Shown here piece by piece: positions 1 to 8,488 of a stretch of DNA of 52,261 nt. The position numbers were made by a program, and so were the translations under genes. The stretch covers positions 1 to 52,261 of the forward strand of contig SUUV01000008.1 of NCBI GenBank assembly GCA_015062345.1, written 5' to 3'. This stretch comes from Alphaproteobacteria bacterium. Lineage in GTDB: Bacteria; Pseudomonadota; Alphaproteobacteria; RF32; CAG-239. The notes beneath the pieces are model-generated. The model searched no databases. It was not told the DNA's origin and saw only the letters and a list, made by a program, of their open reading frames with translations. Each line of letters starts with the position of its first letter. Within the stretch, counting starts at the first letter, position 1.

Positions 1-491
1 ATTTTCTTTTGAGCGCTGTGGCACTCCTCACTGCAACAAATGTTAATGCTGAAAGCATGACATATACTGTAGAAGCACAAGCCAAAGTTGCTTTATCTGC
101 AAAAGCCGAATGTACAACTTGGGATTGGGGTACTATCTATTTAACCGACCTTAATATTACCGACCTTAGTTTATCATCTAATGATTATAATAGTAAAATA
201 ACCGCAAGCGGTGCTGATGCCGATAAATTTACCAATATCGGAGGCTATTCACCGGCCAAGTGTGAATGGGTTGATAATGGGGTTGCTGGTATAGATCCGT
301 CTAGCGTAATCGTACCGGATGAAGTACACCTTGTAGGTAATGCAATGAGCAGTATGCTGCTAACCGATATTGAAATGAATGTGTATGGTGTACTTAGCGG
401 AACTCTTAAATTAGACGATGTTTATGGTGCTATGGGTTACAGTGAAGAACTGACCTATAAAGGTTCCTTTGTTATGACTGCAGTATATTAA
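1..491 (+). CDS. Secreted pilin-like cassette protein, copy 1 (5' end cut by window)
   Basis: The 5' end is missing. By comparison with the copy at 2000 the ATG lies about 9 bases before the window, and the first whole codon here is at base 3. Full length would be about 166 residues. The visible part has the end of a Sec signal peptide (LSAVALLTATNVNA, cut after NA) and a mature domain with exactly two cysteines (in AECTTWDWG and PAKCEW). It ends in a Tyr-terminated strand, YKGSFVMTAVY. It is very close to the copy at 2000. The FG/WG-T-I motif after the first Cys and the GSF...Y ending resemble DUF4402 / pilin-like beta-sandwich proteins; that family link is inference. A secreted or surface location is likely. 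No chaperone, usher or sortase gene is visible nearby. Confidence 0.75.
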   Translation, partial: FLLSAVALLTATNVNAESMTYTVEAQAKVALSAKAECTTWDWGTIYLTDLNITDLSLSSNDYNSKITASGADADKFTNIGGYSPAKCEWVDNGVAGIDPSSVIVPDEVHLVGNAMSSMLLTDIEMNVYGVLSGTLKLDDVYGAMGYSEELTYKGSFVMTAVY

Positions 492-498
492 CAATTTT

Positions 499-526
499 AA
501 GGGCGGAAATTTCCGCCCTTTATCTT
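499..526 (+). terminator. Intrinsic terminator after cassette copy 1
   Basis: A perfect inverted repeat AAGGGCGGAAA/TTTCCGCCCTT (499-520) follows the stop codon and runs into T-rich sequence. It is symmetrical, so it may also serve the convergent ATPase gene at 542. The same palindrome with the same flank follows cassette copy 2. Confidence 0.85.
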
Positions 527-541
527 AACTGAACGGATAAA

Positions 542-1741
542 CTACGAAAGTAACCAATCTAATACATTTATCTGTTTTATACCATTATGCGATGTTACCG
601 GTATTGGATCCATAGTCAACAAAAATTTCGGATTATGGTCACTAATCATCTCTAAAGGACGCAATTCTCTTTCTAAAGTATTTTTTTCAATTGCAGTCCA
701 AGCCACTTGATAATGTTCAATATCTGTATTTTTTTGGACGGTAAAATCAACCTCATACTCACCAACTTTACCGACATAAACCTTATATCCTCGACGAACA
801 AGCTCCAGATAAACAATATTTTCCAGAATATGCCCATAATCTTGATTTTTGTGACTGATAAGCGAATTTCTTAAAGCAATATCGGCAATATAATATTTTT
901 CACCGGTTTTCAAATAATCTTTTCCCTTAATATCATAACGAGAAACCGAATATAAGAAAAAACAATCCATTAGTGCCGATATATAGTTATCAACCGTATG
1001 CGTTGAAATACTTTGCCCGTCAGATTTCATGGTATCGGCAATTTTTTTAACAGAAACCAAATTACCGATATTATCACTCATAAATCTGGTAATTCGTTTT
1101 AATGATGATGTATCCATTAAACCTTTTCTATCTGCTATATCCTTGACAATGATTGTATTATACAACGAATCTAAATAACTGTTTATATTTTTTTGATTAT
1201 CTTGAAGCAATAGAGTAAAAGGAAAAGAACTCTGCGTTATATACTTTTGAAACAAATCCGTCTTGCTTAAATTTGGAAAAGCCTCTCTATATTCTTTTAA
1301 TGAAAACGGTTGCATTTGAATTTCCATATATCGACCCGACAACAAGGTTGCCAATTCACCGGACAACAAATACGAATTTGAACCGGTAATATACAAATCA
1401 ACATTCTTCTTAACAAACAAAGCATCAACCGCCTTTTGAAAATCTTTAACATGCTGAATTTCATCTAAAATAACATAATTGAGCTTATCTTTAACCAATC
1501 GTTCTTTTATGTGTTGATACAACTTTTTATGGTCTAATAAGTTTTGATATTCATCATCTTCGGCTTCTTCAAAATTTATACGAATAATTTGTTCCTTACT
1601 CGTATTATTTTTGAGTAAATAATCTTCAAACAAATCAAACAATGTCGATTTACCCGAACGACGAATTCCGGTAACAATTTTGATAATTTGCTTATCTTTA
1701 AGACTGATTAACTTATCCAAATATTCTTGACGATTTATCAT
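542..1741 (-). CDS. AAA ATPase with DUF4143 domain
   Basis: A 399-residue P-loop ATPase. Walker A is GIRRSGKST near residues 25-33 and Walker B is YVILDEIQH near residue 90. An arginine/sensor segment TGSNSYLLSGELATLLSGR follows. The C-terminal third (LENIVYLELVRRGYKVYVGK, then EVDFTV) looks like the DUF4143 nuclease-like domain. This is the common ATP-binding AAA_14 + DUF4143 architecture, abundant in host-associated anaerobes and of unknown function. The ATG at 1741 has a strong GGGAGG ribosome binding site. It sits alone, antisense between two nearly identical secreted-protein cassettes, so recombination between them could delete it. Family call is firm; biological role unknown. Confidence 0.88.
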   Translation of the reverse strand: MINRQEYLDKLISLKDKQIIKIVTGIRRSGKSTLFDLFEDYLLKNNTSKEQIIRINFEEAEDDEYQNLLDHKKLYQHIKERLVKDKLNYVILDEIQHVKDFQKAVDALFVKKNVDLYITGSNSYLLSGELATLLSGRYMEIQMQPFSLKEYREAFPNLSKTDLFQKYITQSSFPFTLLLQDNQKNINSYLDSLYNTIIVKDIADRKGLMDTSSLKRITRFMSDNIGNLVSVKKIADTMKSDGQSISTHTVDNYISALMDCFFLYSVSRYDIKGKDYLKTGEKYYIADIALRNSLISHKNQDYGHILENIVYLELVRRGYKVYVGKVGEYEVDFTVQKNTDIEHYQVAWTAIEKNTLERELRPLEMISDHNPKFLLTMDPIPVTSHNGIKQINVLDWLLS

Positions 1742-1858
1742 TGCAACCTCCCTTTCCCACTATAATAATCATTATTTTTGAAAAGTAAAGCCAAAAAGCC
1801 TCAATAATATAAAAAATTTGCAATATATTGCCAACTTTTTCAAAGTGTATTAGTTTTC

Positions 1859-1999
1859 TTACCTCAAATTTGATTTAAATGTTTTCAAAGACTCTTTTTA
1901 CTTGCAAAAAAAAAAAACGGTTTATGATGCGATGTGAAAGGACATTTTTGCCTTTTTAATGAAAATTAAGTTAAACTATTTTTGTAAAGGATACAAATT
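1859..1999 (+). promoter_or_regulatory. Cassette promoter and 5' leader, copy 2
   Basis: The block starts with TTACCTCAAATTTGATTTAA, continues to a GACTCTTTTTAC box, then TTGCAA (1902-1907), a 12-A tract (1906-1917) and TATGAT (1923-1928), a spacer of 15. A weak stem-loop AAAGG/CCTTT (1937-1955) with a TTTTTG loop follows at the predicted mRNA 5' end. The ribosome binding site is GTAAAGGAT, before the ATG at 2000. The same block precedes the copies at 18588, 30724 and 42910. Promoter elements are assigned by eye; conservation across four copies is the main evidence. Confidence 0.75.
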
Positions 2000-2485
2000 A
2001 TGAGAAAATATTTTCTTTTAAGTGCTGTTGCACTTCTCACTGCAACAAATGCAAATGCCGGAAGCAATACATATAATGTAGAAGCACAAGCCAAAGTTGC
2101 TTTATCTACAAAAGCCGAATGTACAACTTGGGATTGGGGTACTATCTATTTAACCGACCTTAATATTACTGACCTTAGTTTATCATCTGATTATGATGGT
2201 AAAGTAACCGCAAGCGGTGCTGATGCCAATAAATTTACCAATATCGGAGGCCACTCACCGGCCGAGTGTGAATGGAATTTGGCTTATTCTCCTACATCAT
2301 TAATTGTACCTAATGAAGTACAGCTTGTAGGTAATGCAATGAGTAATATGATGTTAACTAATATTGAAATGGATACTGATGGCAGCCTTATGGGAACTCT
2401 TAAATTGGGTGAAGATTATGCCATGGCCGGTTACAGTGAAGAACTGACCTATAAAGGTTCCTTTGTTATGACTGCATTATACTAA
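2000..2485 (+). CDS. Secreted pilin-like cassette protein, copy 2
   Basis: 161 residues. Signal peptide MRKYFLLSAVALLTATNANA, predicted cut after Ala20. The mature domain has exactly two cysteines (AECTTWDWGTI and SPAECEW) and ends ELTYKGSFVMTALY. It is nearly collinear with copy 1, differing mainly around residues 90-105. The Cys-x3-W-x-WGTI motif and the Tyr-ending last strand recall DUF4402/pilin-like beta sandwiches (inference). The gene is a self-contained unit with its own conserved promoter and terminator. It probably encodes an exported surface or fimbria-like subunit; the two cysteines could form one disulfide, as in chaperone-usher pilins. Confidence 0.8.
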   Translation: MRKYFLLSAVALLTATNANAGSNTYNVEAQAKVALSTKAECTTWDWGTIYLTDLNITDLSLSSDYDGKVTASGADANKFTNIGGHSPAECEWNLAYSPTSLIVPNEVQLVGNAMSNMMLTNIEMDTDGSLMGTLKLGEDYAMAGYSEELTYKGSFVMTALY

Positions 2486-2493
2486 TCAAGTTT

Positions 2494-2522
2494 AAGGGCG
2501 GAAATTTCCGCCCTTTATCTTA
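2494..2522. terminator. Bidirectional terminator between cassette copy 2 and smpB
   Basis: A perfect palindrome, AAGGGCGGAAA/TTTCCGCCCTT (2494-2515), lies between two convergent genes and abuts the smpB stop. It is identical to the terminator at 499, including part of its flank, so it belongs to the duplicated cassette. Confidence 0.8.
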
Positions 2523-2996
2523 TCCCAAAAGTCTTGCTTTTTCTCGTTTCCAATCTCGTTCTTTGATGGTTTCTCTTTTATCATAAATCTTTTTGCCTCG
2601 ACCCAAGCCGACCTCAAGTTTAGCTCGACCCTTTTCATTAAAAAACAACTTCATAGCCACCAAAGTTGCCCCTTTACGGCTCAATTCATTTATAATTTTG
2701 ATAATTTCTCTTTTTTTAAGCAAAAGCTTTCTTAAACGCATTTCGGCGTGGCTTTCATATCCTTTGTTCACATATTCGGCAATAAACATATTCGAGATAT
2801 AAATTTCACCGTTTTTTTCCACTCCGAACGCATCGTTTATGTTGGCATGGCCTAAACGCAAAGACTTAACCTCCGTTCCCGTCAATTCAAGTCCGGCAAT
2901 AAAAACATCATCAATAAAATAGTCAAAATTGGCACGACGGTTATGAGCCACCTGCCCCGTACTGATAAAATCTGATTTTTTTGTTTTTTTTGCCAT
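2520..2996 (-). CDS. smpB: SsrA-binding protein SmpB
   Basis: 158 residues, the usual SmpB length. SmpB binds tmRNA and delivers it to stalled ribosomes for trans-translation. Diagnostic segments are the N-terminal VAHNRRANFDYFIDD, then GLELTGTEVKSLR, IYISNMFI, YESHAEMRLRKLLL, KLFFNEKGRAKLEVGLGRGK and the basic tail KRETIKERDWKREKARLLG. The partner tmRNA gene (ssrA) is not seen in this window. The gene ends against the cassette terminator and is followed upstream by the bactofilin operon on the same strand. Confidence 0.97.
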   Translation of the reverse strand: MAKKTKKSDFISTGQVAHNRRANFDYFIDDVFIAGLELTGTEVKSLRLGHANINDAFGVEKNGEIYISNMFIAEYVNKGYESHAEMRLRKLLLKKREIIKIINELSRKGATLVAMKLFFNEKGRAKLEVGLGRGKKIYDKRETIKERDWKREKARLLG

Positions 2997-3007
2997 TTTA
3001 TTCGGTC

Positions 3008-3463
3008 TTATTTATCGCTTGCCGCAACCTTTAACGGTAACTCGGGCTTTTTAGCCACTTCTTTAAGTTCGGGCTTGATAGCAGCGCTTTGAACTCTTAT
3101 GCATCTTCCTTCAATGTATGCTCCGGGCTCAATTGCAATGCTTTTATGAAGTGCATCGCCGGTTAAATGTGCACCGCTGGCAATAAAGATGTTTTCAGCA
3201 TCGGCCGAACCTTGCAAAGTGCCGTACAAACTCAAACTTTTGGCCTTAACCTGACCGACAACACAACCTTTAACCCCGATGATAAGTTCTTCACAAACCA
3301 CATTTCCTTCCAAACGGCCGTCAATATGGATAACATCACCGCCTAAAATATTGCCCTTAATTTTTGTACCAAAGCTGATAATGCTTGGCACCGGCGTATT
3401 TGAGCCGCGTCCCATACGAGCAATTTTCAAATATAACATTCTGCGAAATTTTTTCATTTTCAT
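3008..3463 (-). CDS. Bactofilin (polymer-forming cytoskeletal protein)
   Basis: 151 residues. The core is a run of short beta-helix turns rich in G and hydrophobics (IISFGTKIKGNI, GDVIHIDGRLEGNV, LSLYGTLQGSADAENIF, IAIEPGAYIEGR), the bactofilin pattern. The tails are short, charged and likely disordered. Bactofilins self-assemble without nucleotide and position cell-wall enzymes. The ATG at 3463 follows AAAGGA. The gene lies only 6 bp downstream of the M23 peptidase gene, the classic bactofilin-LytM pairing that controls local wall curvature or stalk growth in other bacteria. Confidence 0.92.
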   Translation of the reverse strand: MKMKKFRRMLYLKIARMGRGSNTPVPSIISFGTKIKGNILGGDVIHIDGRLEGNVVCEELIIGVKGCVVGQVKAKSLSLYGTLQGSADAENIFIASGAHLTGDALHKSIAIEPGAYIEGRCIRVQSAAIKPELKEVAKKPELPLKVAASDK

Positions 3464-3469
3464 AATCCT

Positions 3470-4699
3470 TTAAATTTGAGCTTTAATAAATGTCATCGGG
3501 TCAACCGGTGTACCGTTAAATAAAACTTCATAATGAAGATGAGGTCCCGTTGACCTTCCGGTTGAGCCCACCTCTCCGATTGGCTCACCTTGTTGAACAT
3601 ATTGTCCCTTTTCAACATACGATTTGTTCAAATGCGCATATTTGGTTTTAAACCCGTTTCCATGGTCAATTTCAATATAGTTGCCGTATCCGCCGTTCCA
3701 TTCGGCACGAACAACTTTGCCCTTTGCCATGGTTTTTATTTTGTTGCCCTTATTACTTGCCAAATCAACCCCTTTATGAGCGGCCGATTTTTTGTTAAAC
3801 GGGTCTGAGCGCTTCCCAAAAGGCGAACTGAGCCAATAGCTCCAAACCGGCTTACCCACGGGGACGGACTTCATAACCTCTTTATAATAGGCAACATCAT
3901 TTATAAGCGAAAACACTTCTTGCATTTTTTTGCTTAATTCTTCGTTTTCGACAGCCGGAATGTCTGCTTCAAACTTTCCGCCGGTGGAATCTTTTTTGCT
4001 GTTGGCAAGCGGATTAAAGTATTTATTTTGCTGTTTCATCGACTTATTTATCTCAGAAAGCGCTTCTTTAATTTTTTCCATTTCTTTTGAAGAAATTTTT
4101 TCTATCTGATTTAAAATTTCAATTTCGGAAACTTCCAACTGTTTAACATTTTTTTCCAATGTGCTGATTTTGTTGACAAGCTCATTTCTTTCAGACAATG
4201 CTCTGTCTCTTTGCAAAAGCGCTTCTCGCACCGTAACCTGTTCTTCCAAGTCCTCATTTTCAAGCCATTTTTCACCATCGGCAATTTGTCTGATTTTTTC
4301 TTCCACAACCGAAGCTTGTTGTTTATATCTGTTAAGTTCGGTTTCATCTTTTAACTGTTCTTCATTAACTTCCGAGAACATAGAGCTCACATTTCTGTGA
4401 ACAGCCACAAAATCGGTCATCAAATCAACCAATGCATCTCTTGCTTCATCAAGTTCTCTGTCTTTTGTAGAAATAATTTCATCACTGATGTTATAAACAT
4501 AATATGAATAACCGCTCCACAGACCTACCCCGATAAGCAATGCCAAAACAAACACCTGCAACTTTGATGATATATTAAAAACTTTGGCACGACCACCGCT
4601 CCGAAAAATAATTTCCTTGTTGGAAAAAATCGGTTTCGGTTCGGTAAACGGCACCTTGGAAGGTTTTTTTATCTTAATTTTATGCGGTTTTATTGTCAT
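3470..4699 (-). CDS. Membrane-anchored M23 (LytM) family endopeptidase
   Basis: 409 residues. There is a basic cytoplasmic N-terminus of about 45 residues, one transmembrane helix (about 49-68), and a long periplasmic coiled coil (about 72-225, rich in E/K/Q/L). The C-terminal M23 domain (about 285-405) keeps the metal-binding set: H308 and D312 in HKGVD, and the HLH motif at 387-389. It should therefore be an active zinc endopeptidase cutting peptidoglycan cross-links. It is co-transcribed with the bactofilin gene 6 bp downstream, so a cytoskeleton-directed wall hydrolase is the likely role. In bactofilin systems the N-terminal tail of the peptidase contacts the filament, which would fit the basic tail here (inference). 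Confidence 0.92.
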   Translation of the reverse strand: MTIKPHKIKIKKPSKVPFTEPKPIFSNKEIIFRSGGRAKVFNISSKLQVFVLALLIGVGLWSGYSYYVYNISDEIISTKDRELDEARDALVDLMTDFVAVHRNVSSMFSEVNEEQLKDETELNRYKQQASVVEEKIRQIADGEKWLENEDLEEQVTVREALLQRDRALSERNELVNKISTLEKNVKQLEVSEIEILNQIEKISSKEMEKIKEALSEINKSMKQQNKYFNPLANSKKDSTGGKFEADIPAVENEELSKKMQEVFSLINDVAYYKEVMKSVPVGKPVWSYWLSSPFGKRSDPFNKKSAAHKGVDLASNKGNKIKTMAKGKVVRAEWNGGYGNYIEIDHGNGFKTKYAHLNKSYVEKGQYVQQGEPIGEVGSTGRSTGPHLHYEVLFNGTPVDPMTFIKAQI

Positions 4700-4790
4700 A
4701 CAAAATCCAGTTAATACAACAAATTAGAGCTTACAAAAGCACAATTTTCGGCATTATAGCAAAAAAAATCTTTAAAATAAAGGATTTTAT

Positions 4791-5114
4791 TTAATCTTTC
4801 AGTTTTTCATCTAAAATCACAAACTCATTCGGGCCTACCATATTAAGCACGGTTCTTACTTGTTCGTCTAACAAATCAAGATCCAAATTAGAAGACAAAA
4901 GCTCAACTTTTTCATCCCAATAATGCTTTTCATCAGCATATTTTTTCGACATACTTTTAGCTTCGGCAACTTCTTTATTCAGATATACATATCTGATAAG
5001 CCCGCGTTCACCTTTTACTGCGTACACGCTAAAATACACAAACAATAATATCATCATAAACAAAAAGCCCGAAGAACTTTTCATTTTCAAAAAAATATCA
5101 TTAAGTTTGCTCAT
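4791..5114 (-). CDS. FtsB/DivIC-like septum formation initiator
   Basis: 107 residues from the ATG at 5114, which has a GAGG ribosome binding site; a longer reading from a TTG at 5144 is less likely. It has a short cytoplasmic start, one transmembrane helix (FLFMMILLFVYFSVYAV), then GERGLIRYVYLNKEVAEAK opening a short coiled coil, and a tail LLDEQVRTVLNMVGPNEFVI. This is the FtsB/DivIC layout, including the G-x-x-G-L element and the gE-x-V-I end. The protein would act in the divisome with FtsL and FtsQ. In alphaproteobacteria it often sits near eno/pdh genes, which are not seen here. Confidence 0.8.
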   Translation of the reverse strand: MSKLNDIFLKMKSSSGFLFMMILLFVYFSVYAVKGERGLIRYVYLNKEVAEAKSMSKKYADEKHYWDEKVELLSSNLDLDLLDEQVRTVLNMVGPNEFVILDEKLKD

Positions 5115-5198
5115 TGAATCCTCGTTTGGAAGTTTTTTACACAAGGCATATTAAATATCATTATGGTTAATAATTGGTTTAAGCCAAAATACATTTTT

Positions 5199-6950
5199 CT
5201 AACTTGCTTTATAAAGTGCTGAATATATGCCGTTTTCTTTTTGTAACAATTCATTATGTGTACCGATTTCCGCTATCTTACCATAATTTACAACCACAAT
5301 TTTATCGGCATTTTTTATGGTTGATAAACGGTGTGCCACAATTAGCACTGTTCGATTTTTCATCAAATTATCAAGGGCTTGCTGAACAACTCTTTCCGAT
5401 TTATTATCAAGTGCGGATGTAGCTTCATCTAAAATTACTATCGGTGCATTTTTTACAAAAGCTCTTGCAATGGCGATTCGTTGTTTTTGCCCGCCCGACA
5501 ACAATACGCCTCTTTCACCGATATATGTATCGATTCCTTTTTCCAATTGGAGCACAAACTCATCTAAGCACGCACATTTAAGAGCATAGTTTATATCTTC
5601 GTCGGAAGCTTTCGGATTGCCTAGCAATATATTATCTCTTATTGTACCCGAAAACAAAAAATTGTCTTGAAAAACCACCGCAATATTGTCTCTTAACGAA
5701 CTTAGCTTAAAATTTCTTATATCAACATTATCAATACAAATTCTTCCGCCGGTTACATCATAAAACCGTGGTAACAGATTGACAATTGTGCTTTTTCCTC
5801 CGCCCGAATTTCCGACAAAAGCAATCTTTTGCCCTGCTTTTATGGTAAGGTCTATTCCTTTTAGTACCGGTTTATCATCACTGTAGGCAAACTCGACATT
5901 TTCGTAAGTTATATGTTTTTTAAGTTGTTTAAACTCATAAGTCTGCTCTTTATCTTTAATTTGCGGTATGCTGTCCTTAATTTCAAAAACTCTGTCCATT
6001 GCCATTAACGACATTTGCACATTGTTATAATTGTTCCCGATACTTTTTATCGGGTTGTAGAGCATCACCAGTGCGGCAATAAACGATACAAAGTTGCCGG
6101 CCGTTATGTGATTGGTCACAATCAAATAGCTTCCCACCCATATAACGCCTGCAATCCCCAACGATACCACAAAATGCATAAACGGTGATAACATACCGGT
6201 TTTTTGCACCATTTTAATACCCAACTTAAACACCGAATTTAATGTGGCCTTAAAGCGCATATTTTGATAATCGTATAAATTGTATGAGGCAATAATTTTG
6301 TTTCCGCTGAATGTTTCGTTATAATGCGTCACTACTTCGGCACCTGAAAATACACTTTTATCCATCACCGATTTAATTTTTCGTCTGACTGTCGTTAAAG
6401 GATACAAAGCACCCAAAAGCACCGCAACCGCAATGAGTGCCAGTTGCCACGAATTGTAGAACAATACACAAATCAGCGAAAGCGAAGAAAACAATCTGGT
6501 TGTAAAAAGTTTTAAATTGCTAAGCAATCCGTTGCAAGCCGTATCAACATCATAATTAAAACGAAACAGCACATTTCCTGATGTATTTTTATCAAAATAG
6601 GCACAGTCATAACGCATCAACTTGTTAAACAAATCAATTTTCACATCATTTGAAATTTTGCGTCCTACCCAAGTGTTAAGATAGGTTGCCACATAGCTTA
6701 ATATGCTTTGCAACAAAGAAAAAATTATAATCAAAAACGGAATATACCATGTCTTGGTTATGTTTTTTTCCACCATTACCACATCCATATAGGGCTTTAA
6801 CGACCACGCAATTAAAGCATCGGCCGAACCGATGGGAATGGTGACCAACACTGCCGTTAATGCTCTTACCCAATAGGGCATCACATACGGCAAAATGTTA
6901 GTATAATTTTTTATTACGTACGATTGTCTTATTTTATCTGACAGACTCAT
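5199..6950 (-). CDS. msbA: MsbA-like ABC exporter (fused membrane and ATPase domains)
   Basis: 583 residues from the ATG at 6950 (ribosome binding site AAAGGA); an upstream in-frame start at 7034 would run through a terminator and is rejected. Six transmembrane helices occupy about residues 20-310. The nucleotide-binding domain follows: Walker A GNSGGGKST (380-388), Q-loop VFQDN, signature LSGGQ (484-488), Walker B IVILDEATSALD and an H-loop in AHRLST. Half-transporters of this type flip lipid-linked substrates; MsbA for lipid A-core is the best guess given the Gram-negative envelope genes around. Substrate assignment is inference, since other lipid or peptide exporters share this layout. Confidence 0.85.
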   Translation of the reverse strand: MSLSDKIRQSYVIKNYTNILPYVMPYWVRALTAVLVTIPIGSADALIAWSLKPYMDVVMVEKNITKTWYIPFLIIIFSLLQSILSYVATYLNTWVGRKISNDVKIDLFNKLMRYDCAYFDKNTSGNVLFRFNYDVDTACNGLLSNLKLFTTRLFSSLSLICVLFYNSWQLALIAVAVLLGALYPLTTVRRKIKSVMDKSVFSGAEVVTHYNETFSGNKIIASYNLYDYQNMRFKATLNSVFKLGIKMVQKTGMLSPFMHFVVSLGIAGVIWVGSYLIVTNHITAGNFVSFIAALVMLYNPIKSIGNNYNNVQMSLMAMDRVFEIKDSIPQIKDKEQTYEFKQLKKHITYENVEFAYSDDKPVLKGIDLTIKAGQKIAFVGNSGGGKSTIVNLLPRFYDVTGGRICIDNVDIRNFKLSSLRDNIAVVFQDNFLFSGTIRDNILLGNPKASDEDINYALKCACLDEFVLQLEKGIDTYIGERGVLLSGGQKQRIAIARAFVKNAPIVILDEATSALDNKSERVVQQALDNLMKNRTVLIVAHRLSTIKNADKIVVVNYGKIAEIGTHNELLQKENGIYSALYKAS

Positions 6951-6965
6951 TTTGTATCCTTTGAA

Positions 6966-7013
6966 AAAAAAACAAATATACCGCAATGTCCCGAAAAATA
7001 TCGGGACATTGCG
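6966..7013 (-). terminator. Intrinsic terminator after the outer-membrane barrel gene
   Basis: A perfect 13-bp inverted repeat (6982-6994 and 7001-7013, CGCAATGTCCCGA and its complement) has a 6-base loop. On the minus strand it is followed by a T-rich tail with a run of nine T. It separates the barrel gene at 7035 from the msbA-like gene. Confidence 0.93.
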
Positions 7014-7034
7014 TTTTACCGAGTTTAGCCGCAT

Positions 7035-7607
7035 TTAGAATGTATATTTCAAACCGGCAGTAACTTCTTTAAGATTGTTAACTCGTGCCATACCCAGATA
7101 TGTATATCTTCCCATTACACGCATTGCCCAGTTGTCATTGAAATCATACTGGAAACCGACACCGGCACGATAACCGATACGATTTTGGTGTTTTGCTTTT
7201 ACTTCCGGATATTTAAATCTCCAACGATAATTGGCAGCACCCAATGAGCCCAAAAGATTAAAGTTACCGCACCATAAAGGCATATATCCGTACAAATCGG
7301 CACCATAAGCTAAAAATTCGGCTTCATGTTTTCCGTCGGGTTTAGAGTTTTCTCTTTTACCTGCCATCTGGAAAAATGCTTCCAAACCGAGATAGTCATA
7401 CATTCTGGTACCCAAGTAAACAGCACCCGAATGATAACTGTCTTTCATCGATTTTGCCCCTCCGCCGAATTTTACATTGGAATATACATAATCGGCACCA
7501 ATGTAAGGTTCAACATCATTAAACATATTTGTATAACTGTAATCGGCAGCATTTGCACCACATGCAATAACACTTGCAACACCTGCCAACAATAATGTTT
7601 TTTTCAT
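7035..7607 (-). CDS. Outer-membrane beta-barrel protein (OmpA/OMP_b-brl like)
   Basis: 190 residues. Signal peptide MKKTLLLAGVASVIACGANA, cut before ADYSY. The mature part has alternating amphipathic strands rich in aromatics and glycine (YIGADYVYSNVKFGGG, LGLEAFFQMAG, IGYRAGVGFQYDF, AMRVMGRYTYLG). It ends in ...TAGLKYTF, a C-terminal Phe signal recognised by the Bam machinery. The size fits an eight-stranded barrel without a periplasmic domain. The ATG at 7607 has an AGGAG ribosome binding site. The gene is a single transcription unit closed by its own strong terminator. Specific function unknown. Confidence 0.85.
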   Translation of the reverse strand: MKKTLLLAGVASVIACGANAADYSYTNMFNDVEPYIGADYVYSNVKFGGGAKSMKDSYHSGAVYLGTRMYDYLGLEAFFQMAGKRENSKPDGKHEAEFLAYGADLYGYMPLWCGNFNLLGSLGAANYRWRFKYPEVKAKHQNRIGYRAGVGFQYDFNDNWAMRVMGRYTYLGMARVNNLKEVTAGLKYTF

Positions 7608-7799
7608 TTTTTTTGACTCCTATTTATAAATAGTTTTAAGTTAATACTTAATCATTTTCGGTAGTTCGTCAAAAGCATTATATAACTTTTGTATAACACT
7701 TCTTGAGTGTATATATTATGCAAAACTTGTTTTTAAATAGTGCGCTTAAAATTTTTTTGTGATAAATTGCCTTTGTTATTGTTTATAAAAGGAAAAAAT

Positions 7800-8438
7800 A
7801 TGTCTTTTTGCCCTCCCGATAAAAATTGTACAAGATGTTTGCGTTTGGTTGAGTTTCGCCGGCAAAACCAAGAAAAATTCCCTTGTTATCACAATGCTCC
7901 GGTTGAATCTTTCGGCGAATTAAATGCCCAAATTTTGGTTGTAGGACTTGCACCTGGGTTAAACGGAGCCAATCAGACCAATCGACCTTTTACCAACGAT
8001 TATGCCGGCGATGTTTTATATCCGGCCTTAAAAAAATTCGGCTTTGCCAAAGGTGAATATAAAAAAATTAAAAATGACGGTTTTGAACTTATAAATGTAC
8101 GGGTTTCAAATGCCGTTCGTTGTGTTCCGCCTCAAAACAAAGTTACTTCCGAAGAAACTTCAAATTGCGGTCAATTTTTACTTGATGAAATAAATCATAT
8201 GCCTAATCTTAAAATTATATTATCATTGGGTGCCGTTTCACATTCAGCCGTATTAAGGGTTTTGGGGTATCGGCTAAGCAATTTCAAATTTGCCCACAAT
8301 GCCGAGCACCATTTACACAATCATAACCTTATTTTACTCGATTCTTATCATACTTCCCGTTACAACATCAACACCGGTGTTTTAACTTATGATATGTTCG
8401 ATGAAACAGTAAAAAAACTCAAAGCATTGCTTAAGTGA
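7800..8438 (+). CDS. Uracil-DNA glycosylase, family 5 (UDGb) like
   Basis: 212 residues from the ATG at 7800 (ribosome binding site AAAAGGAA); an upstream in-frame start at 7740 has no site. Motif 1 is VVGLAPGLNGANQTNRPFTN, very close to the family-5 GLAPAxxGANRTGRxFTGD. The second active-site loop is YHTSRYNINTGVLT, replacing the usual HPS-x-x-N-T-x-TG-x-LT. Cysteines in CPPDKNCTRC, FPCYH, RCVPPQN and SNCGQ can supply the 4Fe-4S cluster of this family. The enzyme would remove uracil and other deaminated bases from DNA. The HPS-to-YHTS substitution is unusual and may alter activity or specificity. Confidence 0.85.
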   Translation: MSFCPPDKNCTRCLRLVEFRRQNQEKFPCYHNAPVESFGELNAQILVVGLAPGLNGANQTNRPFTNDYAGDVLYPALKKFGFAKGEYKKIKNDGFELINVRVSNAVRCVPPQNKVTSEETSNCGQFLLDEINHMPNLKIILSLGAVSHSAVLRVLGYRLSNFKFAHNAEHHLHNHNLILLDSYHTSRYNINTGVLTYDMFDETVKKLKALLK

Positions 8439-8488
8439 TATTGAATTTATTTTAATGCACTCATATCTTTTTTAAACAAGGAGAAGAT

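Noticed and set aside
6951..7034. Longer MsbA-like protein starting at 7034
   Set aside because: It would translate through the perfect terminator hairpin of the neighbouring gene; the ATG at 6950 has a good ribosome binding site.
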